DNA of 64,000 nt from SAR202 cluster bacterium Casp-Chloro-G2 (GCA_002816575.1 MUCI01000023.1:16934-80933), one strand, 5' to 3'. Shown: positions 44,552-54,538, counted from the first letter of the stretch. The notes: generated by a model not told the origin, from the sequence alone. Made by a program: numbers and translations.

Positions 44552-46417
44552 ATGCCTCTACCGCTGGTAGAACAGCGTTTAAGGGCCACCCCGGAAAGTC
44601 CTGGCGTCTATTTGATGAAGGACCCTCGGGGGACAGTGCTCTACGTTGGGAAGGCCAGTGTTCTCCGCAACCGCCTCCGGCAGTACTTCGGTTCCCCAAC
44701 CAACCTGCCCAACAAGATCCGGCGCATGCTGGGGCATCTCCACGACTTCGAATACATCGTCACCGACTCGGAAGCCGAAGCGCTGATCCTAGAGAACACC
44801 CTGATCAAGCGGTACAAACCCCGCTACAACGCCCGGCTGAAAGACGACAAGACCTACCCCTACCTCAAGATCGACCTGAGCGAAGACTTCCCCCGGGTCT
44901 ACATCACCCGGAGGGTGGCGAAAGACGGCGCCAGGTATTTCGGCCCCTTCGCCACCTCCAACACCGTTCGCAAGACCATGGACCTGGTCAAACGCCTGTT
45001 CCCCTACCGGTCGTGCACCAAGAACATCACCGGCAAAGACGCCCGGCCCTGCCTGGAATACTACATCAACCGCTGCGTCGCCCCCTGCACCGGCTACGCC
45101 AGCAAGGACGACTACGCCAAGGTCATCGGCCAGGTTGTCATGTTCATGGATGGCGACACCGGCGCCGTGACCCGGGACCTGAAAGTCAACATGGACCGGG
45201 CATCGGAGGACCTGGAGTTCGAGCGGGCCGCGGTGCTCAGGGACCGGATCAAGGCCGTGGAGAAGGTGGCCGAAGAACAACGGATCAAGGTCGATGCCAA
45301 CCCGGTCAGCGACATGGACGTCATCGCCCTAGCCCAGGGAAGCAACGAGTCCTGGGTTGAGGTATTCTTCATCCGCAAGGGGAAGCTGGTGGGCAGGGAC
45401 CACTTCTTCATGGAGGGCACCGAGGACGACACCGAAGCCCTGGTGGTGGGCCAGTTCATCAAGCAGTTCTACCAAACTGCCGCCCTGGTGGTGCCGCCGA
45501 GGGTGGTGTTGCAACACGAGCCCGAAGACGCTGAGACCATCACCCAGTTGCTGCGGCAGATCCGCGGCGGCGCGGTCCGGCTGGTCTGCCCCAAGCGCGG
45601 CGTTCACCGGGAACTGGTCGAGACGGTGGCCGAAAACGCCCGCCAGGGCTTGATGCAACACCGCATCACCTGGATGGGCAACAACGACATCATCCAGCAG
45701 GCCATCTCCGACCTGGAAGAGGAACTTAGCCTGCCGCTGCCGCTCCGCCGCATGGAATGCTACGACATATCCCACATCCAGGGCAGCAATACCGTGGCCA
45801 GCATGGTGGTCTTCGAGGACGGCAAACCCAAACCCGCTCACTACCGCCGTTTCAAGATCAAGACGGTGGACGGAGTGGACGACTTTGAGAGCATGCGCGA
45901 GGTCCTGCGCCGGCGTTTCAAGCGTTTGGCCGCCGCACGGGCCGCCGAGGCGCGGGGCGAAGGCGAAGGGGCCGGTATCGACAGCTTTGGCGTCATTCCC
46001 GACCTGGTGTTGATCGACGGCGGCAAGGGCCAGCTCTCGGCCGCCTTGGAAGTGTTCTTGGAGCTTGGCTTGGACGACGTTCCCCTGGCCTCCCTGGCCA
46101 AAGAGAACGAGGAGTTGTTCGTCCCGCACACGCCGGAGCCCATCATCCTGCCGCGGGACTCCCAGGCCCTCTACCTGGTGCAGCGCATCCGCGACGAAGC
46201 CCACCGGTTCGCCATCACCTACCACCGGAATCTGCGCAGCAAGAGCAGCTTGAAATCTCCCATCGACAACGTCTCCGGCATCGGGCCCAAACGCAAGCGA
46301 ATGCTCATGCGCCGCTTCGGTACCCTAAAGGGTATCAAGGAGGCGGCGGTGGACGACCTGGCATCGGTACCCGGCATGACCCGATCCTTGGCGATCAGGC
46401 TGAAGCAGACCATTTAG
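44552..46417 (+). CDS. uvrC: Excinuclease ABC subunit C
   Basis: UvrC makes both incisions in nucleotide excision repair. 621 residues: the GIY-YIG nuclease (GVYLMKD ... VLYVGKAS, about 17-40), the UVR domain near 205-240, the RNase-H-like C-terminal nuclease with LVLIDGGKGQLSAA, and a helix-hairpin-helix end (IDNVSGIGPKRKR, ASVPGMTRSLA). Follows the small tail-anchored protein by five bases. Confidence 0.95.
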   Translation: MPLPLVEQRLRATPESPGVYLMKDPRGTVLYVGKASVLRNRLRQYFGSPTNLPNKIRRMLGHLHDFEYIVTDSEAEALILENTLIKRYKPRYNARLKDDKTYPYLKIDLSEDFPRVYITRRVAKDGARYFGPFATSNTVRKTMDLVKRLFPYRSCTKNITGKDARPCLEYYINRCVAPCTGYASKDDYAKVIGQVVMFMDGDTGAVTRDLKVNMDRASEDLEFERAAVLRDRIKAVEKVAEEQRIKVDANPVSDMDVIALAQGSNESWVEVFFIRKGKLVGRDHFFMEGTEDDTEALVVGQFIKQFYQTAALVVPPRVVLQHEPEDAETITQLLRQIRGGAVRLVCPKRGVHRELVETVAENARQGLMQHRITWMGNNDIIQQAISDLEEELSLPLPLRRMECYDISHIQGSNTVASMVVFEDGKPKPAHYRRFKIKTVDGVDDFESMREVLRRRFKRLAAARAAEARGEGEGAGIDSFGVIPDLVLIDGGKGQLSAALEVFLELGLDDVPLASLAKENEELFVPHTPEPIILPRDSQALYLVQRIRDEAHRFAITYHRNLRSKSSLKSPIDNVSGIGPKRKRMLMRRFGTLKGIKEAAVDDLASVPGMTRSLAIRLKQTI

Positions 46418-46651
46418 CCTCCGCTCCTGTACGCCTGGCCCACGCCTGGCGCAACCCCGGTTTACACTTATACCCAATATTTGATTGCCATTAAGCAAAC
46501 CGTGTTGTACGATGTACTTCCGTGCCCATCAATGGGTATCCCAGGCAGGTTCGCCGAGCTAGATTCCTGACTGATTTCCGGCTATTTTCCGACTGAATTC
46601 CAACCGGTTTCCGGCTCTGGTTTTCTTGGTTCCCCTGGTTTTAATGTAACT

Positions 46652-47386
46652 ATGGTCAAAGTTTCAATATCCCTGCCCAACAACACTCAGATCACCTTTG
46701 AGTCTGAGGAGTCCGAGGTGTTGCATGAGGTGGTGGGAATGGTGCTGCGTGACCTGCCTAGGGATCTGATGCGGTCGCAAGACCCCAGTGCACCGGTGGA
46801 AAAAAGTACCGGAGTTGCAACTACAACGGCCTCCGCCGTGCTATCGCCCGTGGCCCCAACCATAACCCCGGAACCTGCCGTGGTCTCTGAACCTATCATC
46901 GACTCGGAACCCGTGACGGTGGCCGAGACCGCGCCGCCGCCCGCTACACCGGCACCAGTGGCTCCCGTTGCTGCGCAAGTCTCACAGGAATCGGCTCCGC
47001 CGCCATCTGCGCCACCGCGGTCCGCTTCATTGGACCGGACAACCACGGACCCGGTGGCCGCCACAGCCGAGATGTCTCCGGAACTCCTTTCTGAGGAAGG
47101 CCGGGCCAATTTCGTGGCGTTCTGTCGGCAGACCAACCCCCTGGGCGACATGCGCCGGGTGGTGGTGGCCGCCGAGGGCGCCAGCCGGCATTTCGGCCTG
47201 GACGGTGTGAATGCCGACGACCTGGCCGATCTCTTTGACATGGCCGGGTGGCGGCGTCCGGGCAACTTCACCCAGACTCTGCGCAACGCCGCCCGCTCCA
47301 AGTTCGGCTGGCTGGAACGCATCCCGGGCCGTTCGGGCCGCTACGCCGCCACCCCCCTGGGTCTCTCCAAAACCGTCGATAGCTAG
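46652..47386 (+). CDS. Hypothetical protein, two domains joined by Pro/Ala linker
   Basis: A 244-residue protein without a family I can name. Residues 1-40 are a short beta-alpha unit (MVKVSISLPNNTQITFE), residues 45-135 a Pro/Ala/Thr/Val-rich linker, and residues 140-244 a helical domain (FVAFCRQTNPLGDMRRV ... LADLFDMAGWRRPGNFTQTL ... FGWLERI) that looks like a winged helix. The leader (46418-46651) is AT-richer than the genes around it. A DNA-binding role is only inference. Confidence 0.55.
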   Translation: MVKVSISLPNNTQITFESEESEVLHEVVGMVLRDLPRDLMRSQDPSAPVEKSTGVATTTASAVLSPVAPTITPEPAVVSEPIIDSEPVTVAETAPPPATPAPVAPVAAQVSQESAPPPSAPPRSASLDRTTTDPVAATAEMSPELLSEEGRANFVAFCRQTNPLGDMRRVVVAAEGASRHFGLDGVNADDLADLFDMAGWRRPGNFTQTLRNAARSKFGWLERIPGRSGRYAATPLGLSKTVDS

Positions 47387-47574
47387 GCGGGCGGCGCTGC
47401 CCCGGTTAGTTATAGTTTCCACGGCTTTATATTTCCATCTGGGTTCCTTTCATCAATCGGTAACGCTCTGGCGTACACGCTTGGCCTAGGAATTCGTATA
47501 ATGGCTGCTGGGCCGGCGTCTGCCGCGCCCCAGACCGGCGAGCGATCCCCTGATAGGAGAACGGCAGAGACTGG

Positions 47575-48318
47575 ATGGAGATATTAACAACTGCGCCCAA
47601 GCGGGCCATGGCGGTTACGCCCCACCCCGATGACTGCGAAGGCGGGTGCGGCGCCTCGCTGTCCAAATGGGTCCACGAATCTGGGACCGTCGGGGCAGTG
47701 GCCATGTGCACCAACGGCAACAAGGGAACCGGCGACCGGGACATGACCTCGGAGCGCCTGGCCGCCACCCGGGTGGTGGAGCAGCGGGCCGCCTCCGATA
47801 TTGTCGGCATCTCGGACGTGGTTTTCCTGGCCCATCCCGACGGCGGGTTGGAGGACACCGAGCTATTCCGCAGTCAGGTGACCCGCGAGATTCGGCGGTT
47901 CAAGCCCGATGTGATTCTCTGCATCGACCCGTACCGCAGCAAGACCCATACCCACCGCGACCACCGTATGAGCGGTCGAGTGGCTTTGGACGCGGCATTC
48001 ACCTACGCCTGGAGCTACCAGCACTTCCCGGAGCAGATCACCGAAGAAGGACTGGAACCCCACCGCGTGGAGCAGGCCCTTATGTGGGGCAGCGAGGACC
48101 CCGACGTTTTCGTGGACATCCAGCCCTACCTCGACGTGAAGGTCGACTCCCTGGGCGCCCACGCCAGCCAGATGTCATCGTCGAGAGAGGAACGCCTGGA
48201 GCGGATCAAGAACAACTCGGGCCGCCACAAAGAGCTTACCGGCCTGGATTACGTTGAGGGATTCCGCCGGATCACCTTCAACCTGGGCTCGCTGGACTGG
48301 CAGTTGCTCCACCGGTAG
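47575..48318 (+). CDS. PIG-L family deacetylase
   Basis: A 247-residue zinc-dependent N-deacetylase with the HPDD motif (VTPHPDDCEGG, about 15-25) and the later HTHRDHRMSG histidines. Relatives deacetylate GlcNAc-type sugars in mycothiol, bacillithiol or GPI synthesis; the substrate here is unknown. It starts at ATG 47575. It has the same strand as the NIPSNAP gene, which follows after 84 bases. Confidence 0.85.
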   Translation: MEILTTAPKRAMAVTPHPDDCEGGCGASLSKWVHESGTVGAVAMCTNGNKGTGDRDMTSERLAATRVVEQRAASDIVGISDVVFLAHPDGGLEDTELFRSQVTREIRRFKPDVILCIDPYRSKTHTHRDHRMSGRVALDAAFTYAWSYQHFPEQITEEGLEPHRVEQALMWGSEDPDVFVDIQPYLDVKVDSLGAHASQMSSSREERLERIKNNSGRHKELTGLDYVEGFRRITFNLGSLDWQLLHR

Positions 48319-48402
48319 CCCCGGCCCGCGCCTGTACCAGGGACCACCTTAAAACTCCAGCGCCTCAACACTCCTGACCTAAAACCAAGAACGGAGAACA
48401 CG

Positions 48403-48726
48403 ATGCCTGTATTTGAACTCCGCACCTACACCCTCTACGTCGGCAAGATGGGCGAGGCCATAAAGCACTACTCGGAGTCGGGCTGGCCGGCGCTCCAGAA
48501 CGGCGGATTCGACAAGAAACTTGTCGGTTACTTCACCAGCGATGTTGGGACCATCAACCAACTGGTCCACCTGTGGAAGTTCGACAGCGACGAAGACCGG
48601 CGCAACCACTGGTCCACGCTCTTTGCCGACGAGCCGTTCATGGCCTTCGCCGCCAAACTCCGACCGTTGGTCATGCAACAAGAGGTCAAGCTGCTGCTGG
48701 AAGCTCCCTGGGGTCCGCACCCTTAG
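48403..48726 (+). CDS. NIPSNAP family protein
   Basis: A 107-residue alpha/beta barrel protein of the NIPSNAP/ferredoxin-like fold: MPVFELRTYTLYVGKMGEAIKHY, then VGYFTSDVGTINQLVHLWKFDS. Bacterial NIPSNAP proteins are small and have no fixed role. It lies between the PIG-L and alpha/beta hydrolase genes. Confidence 0.85.
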   Translation: MPVFELRTYTLYVGKMGEAIKHYSESGWPALQNGGFDKKLVGYFTSDVGTINQLVHLWKFDSDEDRRNHWSTLFADEPFMAFAAKLRPLVMQQEVKLLLEAPWGPHP

Positions 48727-48775
48727 CGTCTCGGTTCCCTGATTCGACTCCCAAACGCCTTCCACATGGTCCGCA

Positions 48776-49594
48776 ATGAATACAGACCGAACGGAACAGC
48801 CGGCAGCCCTATACTCCGTTGAGTACGGCCAAGACGGACCGCCGATCGTGTTGCTGCACGGCCTTGGTGGCGCCAGCAGCGCCTGGGAAGCGGTGGCGCG
48901 GTCGCTGTCGCCGCGAAAGGTCATCGTGCCTGACCTGCTGGGATTCGGGAGGTCTCCCCGGAGCAACTCAGCCTATAGCATCGAAGAGCATCTGGACGCT
49001 TTGTTGCGGTTGGTTAGGAACAAAGGGCTGCAGAACGAGCGGTTCGACTTGGCCGGTCATTCGATGGGGGCCATCCTCGCGGCAGCGTTCGCCAGCCGAC
49101 ACCAAGACTTGGTTCGAGGCCTGGCGTTGGCCGGACTGCCGATCTACCGGTCGAGAGAACAGGCGCTGGAAAGAAGCAAAGAGCTGGGTATACTGGCCCG
49201 CTGGATCCTGGGGGAAAGCCCCATGGCAAAAATCATGTGTCAGCTCATGTGCCTCTTACGCCCAGGGCTGATCATGGCTGCCCCCTATTTCCTTCCCGGT
49301 CTCCCGCCAAACGTCGCCCGAGACGCCTTCCGGCACGACACCGCCTCATTCTTCGGCAGCCTGCAGAACGTGGTCCTAGGCGATCGATTGGACGGCATAC
49401 TCGATTCCCTGTCCCAGCGCCCGGTCCTGGTCATCCACGGTGAATCGGACAAGATCGCCCCGTTCGAGTTGGTCCAACGCCTGCCCAAGAAATATCCTGG
49501 CTGGCGGTACGAGTTTGTGGCAAACGGCGGCCACCTCATGCCGATCAAGCAGCCAGAGTTAGTCGCCCAACTGCTGAGGGACATCCCCGGTTGA
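48776..49594 (+). CDS. Alpha/beta hydrolase
   Basis: A 272-residue serine hydrolase: HGLGGASSAW oxyanion region, the nucleophile elbow GHSMGA (about 95-100), the acid in HGESDKIAPF and the histidine in NGGHLMPIKQP near 262. Substrate unknown; similar enzymes cleave esters or C-C bonds. It converges with the MmcB-like gene with two bases between stops. Confidence 0.82.
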   Translation: MNTDRTEQPAALYSVEYGQDGPPIVLLHGLGGASSAWEAVARSLSPRKVIVPDLLGFGRSPRSNSAYSIEEHLDALLRLVRNKGLQNERFDLAGHSMGAILAAAFASRHQDLVRGLALAGLPIYRSREQALERSKELGILARWILGESPMAKIMCQLMCLLRPGLIMAAPYFLPGLPPNVARDAFRHDTASFFGSLQNVVLGDRLDGILDSLSQRPVLVIHGESDKIAPFELVQRLPKKYPGWRYEFVANGGHLMPIKQPELVAQLLRDIPG

Positions 49595-49596
49595 TA

Positions 49597-50352
49597 TTAG
49601 ATCCCAGACCGAGATGCCGCCTCGCCCCTTAAGAACGACATCCCTTGGGAGCGCATCATTGACGTGGTGTTGCTCCGGGCGATGGCCCGCAGGAAGTTGG
49701 CAACGATGCCCGTGTTCTTGCGGGTCTCTTTGCGGGGCGCGGGGAGGGAGACCGCCGATGTCTCGTCCAGCAGGCCCCATTGGGGCGGCAGGCTGCCCCG
49801 GGTGACCACGCCTTTGGGGGAGATCAGGTAATGGAAGTCGGCGATGCCCATGAATCTGGGGTCGTGGAACTTGGTGCTGAAGGACGAGACCCGGTTGCGG
49901 TAGGCGTCCTCTTTGCCGGCAACCCGGCGGTAGTCGGCCAGGGCCTGCCTGAACGCCGGAACCTCTCGCCAGGCATCAGGGGACTGCAGCTTGGCGTATT
50001 CCAAGGCCTGGCTCAGGGTCTCCTTGGCCAGGTCGGTGCGGCCCGTGACCACGCCCTCCCGGCCTCGCAGCGCCGATAGGTCGCCGGCGGTGTGGTCGTC
50101 GCGGGAGAAATCGGACCGGCTGGACTTGACCTCGACGATGTAAAACGTGTTCTGTGGCCCCACGGCGGCCAGGTCCACGATGCGCCCGCCCGGCCCTTCC
50201 AGCTTGACCTCCAGCCCGATCACCCGGCAGCCCGCCTCGCGGTACAACCACTCCCATGCCGCCATCTTCAGGTCATAGGTCAGCCGGGTCTCGTTACCCC
50301 TCTTGAAGGGGGCAGAAACCGTAACCGGTCCGTCTTCCGCGCGTCCCGTCAT
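49597..50352 (-). CDS. MmcB-like PD-(D/E)XK nuclease-fold protein
   Basis: A 251-residue protein whose middle reads GGRIVDLAAVGPQNTFYIVEVKSSRSDF, the D...E-x-K core of restriction-like nucleases as in the MmcB DNA-repair family. The extra C-terminal part is basic. A role in DNA repair is inference from the family. It starts at ATG 50352, 112 bases before the LLM gene ends, and shares its strand. Confidence 0.65.
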   Translation of the reverse strand: MTGRAEDGPVTVSAPFKRGNETRLTYDLKMAAWEWLYREAGCRVIGLEVKLEGPGGRIVDLAAVGPQNTFYIVEVKSSRSDFSRDDHTAGDLSALRGREGVVTGRTDLAKETLSQALEYAKLQSPDAWREVPAFRQALADYRRVAGKEDAYRNRVSSFSTKFHDPRFMGIADFHYLISPKGVVTRGSLPPQWGLLDETSAVSLPAPRKETRKNTGIVANFLRAIARSNTTSMMRSQGMSFLRGEAASRSGI

Positions 50353-50464
50353 CCGTCAAATCTACTCGCATATCAAGGCGCTAGGCCGTAACGATGATGA
50401 GACTCCTGCCGTCGATTTTCAACGGGCTGCTGTCGTTAACGGCGCGCCATACCGGCGAACCGAT

Positions 50465-51487
50465 CTAGCCCAGCTCGTGCAGGCGGCGGACCATCTTCCG
50501 CATCTGGGCTTCTTCGGGCGGGTCCTGGCTGTAGACGGTGAAGCATGCCTCGTCCAGCAGACCGCCGTAACGCTCGACGAACCGGTCTGCAATCTCGTCG
50601 TACTCGCCGGAGACGCAGAAGGCGTCCAGCATTTCGTCGGGGACCAACTCGCCCATCTCAGCCCATTCGCCCTTGAGGGACATCTGGTGCAGTTGCTGGC
50701 CGATCTCCTCGAATCCGTGGGCCTCCAGGACCGGGAAATAGCTCCTGGTCGAGGCGTAGAAGGCGATGCGGCGGCGCACCTCGGCCTGCATCGCCACGAT
50801 GCTGGAGCGGTCCGGCCCGGTGATGATGAACCCGCCGCCGGTGACCTTCAACGAGCCGCTGTCTCTGCCCGCCTTCTGGGCGCCCTTTTCCAGTCCGGGA
50901 CGCACCACTTTGCTCACGTACTCGGGGGAGGTGAGGCTGTGCAGCATCAGGCCGTCCGAGACCTCGCCCGCCACCTGGCAGTTGTAACTGTTCACGGCGG
51001 CGGTGAAGACCTCGGGCGCCGGATATTCGCTGGGACCGGGACTGAAGAAGGGCGTCATCAGGGAGAACTGGTAGCTCTTGCCCTGGTGGTCCAGCTTCTC
51101 GCCGGTCTGCCAACTGTGCCAGATCGCCCTCAATGATTGGACGTAATCGCGCAGCCGCGGGCCCGGCGCCTCCCAATCGGTGGAGAAGCGGCGCTGGATA
51201 TGGCCTTTGACCTGGGTGCCCAGTCCCAAGCGGAACCGACCCTTGGACAGTTCCTGCAGGTCGTGGGCGAGGTAGGCGGTGATCATGGGGGACCGGGGAA
51301 AGGCGATGGCCACCCTGGTCTCGAGGGTGGTCCGGGTGGTCGACGTGGCGGCCAGGGTCAGGGGCAGGAATGAATCGTGGGCGGTCTCGTTGCTGCACAC
51401 CGAGTCGTAGCCCATGGATTCAGCCCAGGCGGCCTCGGCGGGCGCCGAAGCCAGTTCCTTGGCGGCTAGCCGATAGGTAACACGCAT
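50465..51487 (-). CDS. F420-dependent LLM-class oxidoreductase
   Basis: A 340-residue luciferase-like enzyme starting MRVTYRLAAKELASAP, with FPRSPMITAYLAHDLQ, GRFRLGLGTQVKGH and GFIITGPD segments. The pattern is typical of the F420-using LLM group. It begins two bases after the pterin dehydratase stop, so both come from one message that diverges from argH. Confidence 0.85.
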   Translation of the reverse strand: MRVTYRLAAKELASAPAEAAWAESMGYDSVCSNETAHDSFLPLTLAATSTTRTTLETRVAIAFPRSPMITAYLAHDLQELSKGRFRLGLGTQVKGHIQRRFSTDWEAPGPRLRDYVQSLRAIWHSWQTGEKLDHQGKSYQFSLMTPFFSPGPSEYPAPEVFTAAVNSYNCQVAGEVSDGLMLHSLTSPEYVSKVVRPGLEKGAQKAGRDSGSLKVTGGGFIITGPDRSSIVAMQAEVRRRIAFYASTRSYFPVLEAHGFEEIGQQLHQMSLKGEWAEMGELVPDEMLDAFCVSGEYDEIADRFVERYGGLLDEACFTVYSQDPPEEAQMRKMVRRLHELG

Positions 51488-51489
51488 GA

Positions 51490-51852
51490 CTACTCCTGGG
51501 TGGCGGTCTCGTAGCTCTGGTAAACGTAGTCGGTCTTGGAGGCCATGACGAAGTCGTTGCGGTGCAGGTTGCGAATCTTATGGGTCCACCAGGTCACCTG
51601 GACCCGGCCCCATTCGGTGATCAACCGGGGGTGGTGTCCCTGGTCCTCGGCCAGGGCGCCCAGTTGGTTGGTGAAGTCCAAAGCCCGTTGGAAGTCCTTG
51701 AACTTGAAGACCCGGTCCAACTTGGGGATGCCGTTCTCGTAGATCAGGTCCCACTCGGGAACCTCGGGTTTAAGCTGGGCCACCTCTTCCTCGGTAACGC
51801 TGGGCGAGTCCCGGCGGCAGGCCTCGCACTTCTCATTATTCAAACCGGCCAT
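51490..51852 (-). CDS. Pterin-4a-carbinolamine dehydratase (PCD/DCoH)
   Basis: A 120-residue protein with the PCD core EDQGHHPRLITEWGRVQVTW and THKIRNLHRNDF. It dehydrates 4a-hydroxytetrahydropterin. A phenylalanine hydroxylase is not in the window, so a folate or molybdopterin role is possible. The N-terminus has a CEAC motif (NEKCEACRR), not part of the usual core. Confidence 0.88.
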   Translation of the reverse strand: MAGLNNEKCEACRRDSPSVTEEEVAQLKPEVPEWDLIYENGIPKLDRVFKFKDFQRALDFTNQLGALAEDQGHHPRLITEWGRVQVTWWTHKIRNLHRNDFVMASKTDYVYQSYETATQE

Positions 51853-51935
51853 CTTGGCACCTCGGTTGGTTATTCAGGCTAGGACTAGGACATCCTCGTG
51901 AGGCGAATTTTAGCATAGGGATGGGCGGTGATTCC

Positions 51936-51964
51936 TTGAGCCACATCCCCCGTGGGGTTATAGT
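51936..51964 (+). promoter_or_regulatory. argH promoter with a very short leader
   Basis: TTGAGC (51936-51941), 17 bases, TATAGT (51959-51964). The start would be at about 51971, two or three bases before the argH ATG at 51974. The message would be nearly leaderless. Confidence 0.6.
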
Positions 51965-51973
51965 CTCTATAGC

Positions 51974-53323
51974 ATGACTGATTTCAGCAGATATACCGTT
52001 TCCATCGACTATGACCGGCGTTTGTACCAGCAGGACATCGCCGGGTCGGTGGCCCACGCCAAGATGCTGGCCAAGCAGGGCATCATCTCCCAGGAAGACG
52101 CCGCCCAGATCGCCCAGGGACTGGCCGGAATCAAGCAGGAGATCGAAGACGGCTCGTTCCCCTGGGACCCGGCCCTGGAAGACCTGCACATGAACATCGA
52201 AAGCCGCCTGCACCAGACCATCGGCGCGGCGGCGGGCAGGCTGCACACGGCTAGGTCGCGGAATGACCAGGTGGCCGTGGACCTGCGGCTCTATACCAAA
52301 GAAACCATTGTCGCTCTGGTGCGCGGTTTGCGGGGCGTGCAGCGGGCATTGACCGGACTGGCCGAGCAGTACCACGACGTGGTCATGCCCGGCTACACCC
52401 ACCTGCAACGGGCCCAGCCGGTGCTCTTCGCCCACCATATGCTGGCCTACTTCGAGATGTTCCAGCGGGACATCGGCCGGTTCCACGACTGCCACCAGCG
52501 CACGGATGTGATGCCCCTGGGCAGCGGCGCCTTGGCCGGAGTGGCCTACCAGACCGACCGGGAGTTCCTGGCCAAGGAACTGGGTTTCAGCCGCATCAGC
52601 GCCAACAGCATGGACGCCGTGTCCGACCGCGACTTCGTGGTGGAATTCCTGGCCGCCGCGTCGGTCTGCATGATGCACTTCTCGCGGATGTCCGAGGAAC
52701 TGGTCCTCTGGTCCAGCGGCGAGTTCGGGTTCATCCGGCTGGCCGACGACTTCACCACTGGCAGCAGCATCATGCCCCAGAAGCGGAACCCCGACTTCGC
52801 CGAACTGGCCCGGGGCAAGACCGGCCGGGTCTACGGCGACCTTATGGGCATGCTCACGGTGCTGAAGGGCCTGCCCCTGACCTACAACCGGGACCTGCAG
52901 GAGGACAAGGAAGGCTTCTTCGACGCCGCCGACACCCTCACTACGACCCTGGACGTTTTCCAGGCCATGCTGCCCGGACTGAAGCTGAACGAGGAGCGGG
53001 TATCCGGGCTGGCCGGAGAGAGCCAGATGCTGGCCACCGACCTGGCCGACTACCTGGTGGCGAAGGGCATGCCATTCCGGGAGGCCCACGGCATCATGCG
53101 CCAACTGTCCCGCCACTGCGACGAGGGGAATATCGGCCTTAATGACCTGCCGATCGGGGAGTACAAGAAACTCTCCAGACTCTTTGAACCGGACGTCTAT
53201 GACATCACTGCCATTTCGTCCGCCGCCGCCAGGGACAACCCCGGAGGGACGGCGCCGGGCCGGGTGGCTGCCGCGCTGGCAGAAGCTAAGGAAATATTGG
53301 AGGCTGCCGCAGATGGTTTCTGA
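51974..53323 (+). CDS. argH: Argininosuccinate lyase
   Basis: ArgH cleaves argininosuccinate to arginine and fumarate. 449 residues with [14 protein letters not shown] (about 93-106), the [11 protein letters not shown] segment and [12 protein letters not shown]. It begins at ATG 51974 without a Shine-Dalgarno. Its last 11 bases overlap the start of rpe. No argG is next to it. Confidence 0.95.
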   Translation: MTDFSRYTVSIDYDRRLYQQDIAGSVAHAKMLAKQGIISQEDAAQIAQGLAGIKQEIEDGSFPWDPALEDLHMNIESRLHQTIGAAAGRLHTARSRNDQVAVDLRLYTKETIVALVRGLRGVQRALTGLAEQYHDVVMPGYTHLQRAQPVLFAHHMLAYFEMFQRDIGRFHDCHQRTDVMPLGSGALAGVAYQTDREFLAKELGFSRISANSMDAVSDRDFVVEFLAAASVCMMHFSRMSEELVLWSSGEFGFIRLADDFTTGSSIMPQKRNPDFAELARGKTGRVYGDLMGMLTVLKGLPLTYNRDLQEDKEGFFDAADTLTTTLDVFQAMLPGLKLNEERVSGLAGESQMLATDLADYLVAKGMPFREAHGIMRQLSRHCDEGNIGLNDLPIGEYKKLSRLFEPDVYDITAISSAAARDNPGGTAPGRVAAALAEAKEILEAAADGF

Positions 53324-53990
53324 GGCCAGGGTGCTCATCGCCCCGTCGGTGCTGTCCGCCGACTTCGCCGACCTGGGCCGTCAGGTCCGGGCGGTCACCG
53401 ACGCCGGGGCCGACCTGATCCACGTGGACGTGATGGACGGCGTGTTCGTGCCCGCCATCTCCTTCGGCGAGGTGGTGGTGGACGCCATCCGGGCCAACAC
53501 GGATGTCCCGCTGAACATCCACCTGATGATTCAGGAGCCGGAGAACCTGCTGTCCACCTTCGCCAAGGTTGAGTCAGACCAGATACTGGTCCACGCCGAG
53601 GCCTGCGGGCACCTGCACCGGACCGTTTCCCGGATCAAGGACAAGGGCAACCAGGTGGGTGTGGCCCTCAATCCGGGCACCCCGGTGAGCGCGGTGGAGG
53701 ATGTCCTTTCATTGCTCGACATCGTGATGGTGATGTCGGTGAACCCCGGCGCGTCGGGCCAGTCGTTCATCCCCCAAAGCCTGGACAAGATACGCCGCCT
53801 GAAGGCCATCATCGGCCACGCCGGTTGCGATACCCAGATCGAGGTGGACGGCGGCATCAAGGCCGACTGGACCGCCCAGGATTCCATCAAAGCCGGCGCC
53901 ACGATCCTGGTGGCCGGCTCAGCCATCTTCAATGACCGCGAGACCATCCCCGAAGCCATGAAGGGCATGCGTGGGTGTGTTCTGGGCTGA
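53313..53990 (+). CDS. rpe: Ribulose-phosphate 3-epimerase
   Basis: Rpe interconverts ribulose-5-P and xylulose-5-P in the pentose phosphate pathway. About 225 residues, with IAPSVLSADFADLG, HVDVMDGVFVPAISFG, MSVNPGASGQSFI and the VDGGIKAD end. ATG 53313 has GGAGG nine bases upstream and overlaps argH. Confidence 0.95.
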   Translation: MVSEARVLIAPSVLSADFADLGRQVRAVTDAGADLIHVDVMDGVFVPAISFGEVVVDAIRANTDVPLNIHLMIQEPENLLSTFAKVESDQILVHAEACGHLHRTVSRIKDKGNQVGVALNPGTPVSAVEDVLSLLDIVMVMSVNPGASGQSFIPQSLDKIRRLKAIIGHAGCDTQIEVDGGIKADWTAQDSIKAGATILVAGSAIFNDRETIPEAMKGMRGCVLG

Positions 53991-54020
53991 CAGCTACGAG
54001 CGGTACGGTTTTAGGCAATA

Positions 54021-54049
54021 AAAAACCCCGGTTTGAAACCGGGGTTTTT
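54021..54049. terminator. Bidirectional terminator between rpe and rpmB
   Basis: AACCCCGGTTT-GA-AACCGGGGTT is flanked by A5 on the left and T5 on the right, so it terminates transcripts in both directions. Confidence 0.9.
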
Positions 54050-54071
54050 CTGATTCTTCCAGTTGGTCACC

Positions 54072-54278
54072 CTACAGGGCGGCGAAGACCTTTTGGACCT
54101 TCTTGGACTTGTGTAGGGAGCGGAGGCAGCGGCTGCAGATCTTCAACCGAACCGACTTGCCCTCACGGACCAGGGTTTGCTTATGGACGTTGGCCTTGAA
54201 CCGCGTCTTGGTGTGGCGGTTGGAGTGGCTCACGTTGTTGCCGGACATGCCGGCCTTTAGACAGATCTCGCAGCGCAT
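54072..54278 (-). CDS. rpmB: Ribosomal protein bL28, zinc-binding form
   Basis: A 68-residue protein with the bL28 core (SHSNRHTKTRFKANVHKQTL) and four cysteines in CEIC and CSRC, the metal-binding (C+) form. ATG 54278 begins MRCEICLKAG; a longer frame to 54311 only adds upstream sequence. Confidence 0.93.
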   Translation of the reverse strand: MRCEICLKAGMSGNNVSHSNRHTKTRFKANVHKQTLVREGKSVRLKICSRCLRSLHKSKKVQKVFAAL

Positions 54279-54538
54279 ATCTCTTGACTCGTTTGTGCCG
54301 GTCTGGCTCAACGCCGGACGGCAAGATAACCGATGTTTACCAGCATCCGCTCTGGGGAGCGCATCTCAGGTTAACACAAAGCCTACACTCAAACAACCGC
54401 CGGTGTCGCCGCGACTTGCGGGCCACCACTGAGAGCGATCAGTCTTGATCCAGGTCCCAGTTTCGCCGCCCCATACCTTACCTTGATCAAGGGGTGTATC
54501 ATCCACACTGCATTAATTCTGGACCCAGGAGGACCTCG

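Noticed and set aside
51836..53338. 500-residue minus-strand frame over argH
   Set aside because: argH has unmistakable lyase motifs on the plus strand; the opposite product is compositionally odd and has no motif.
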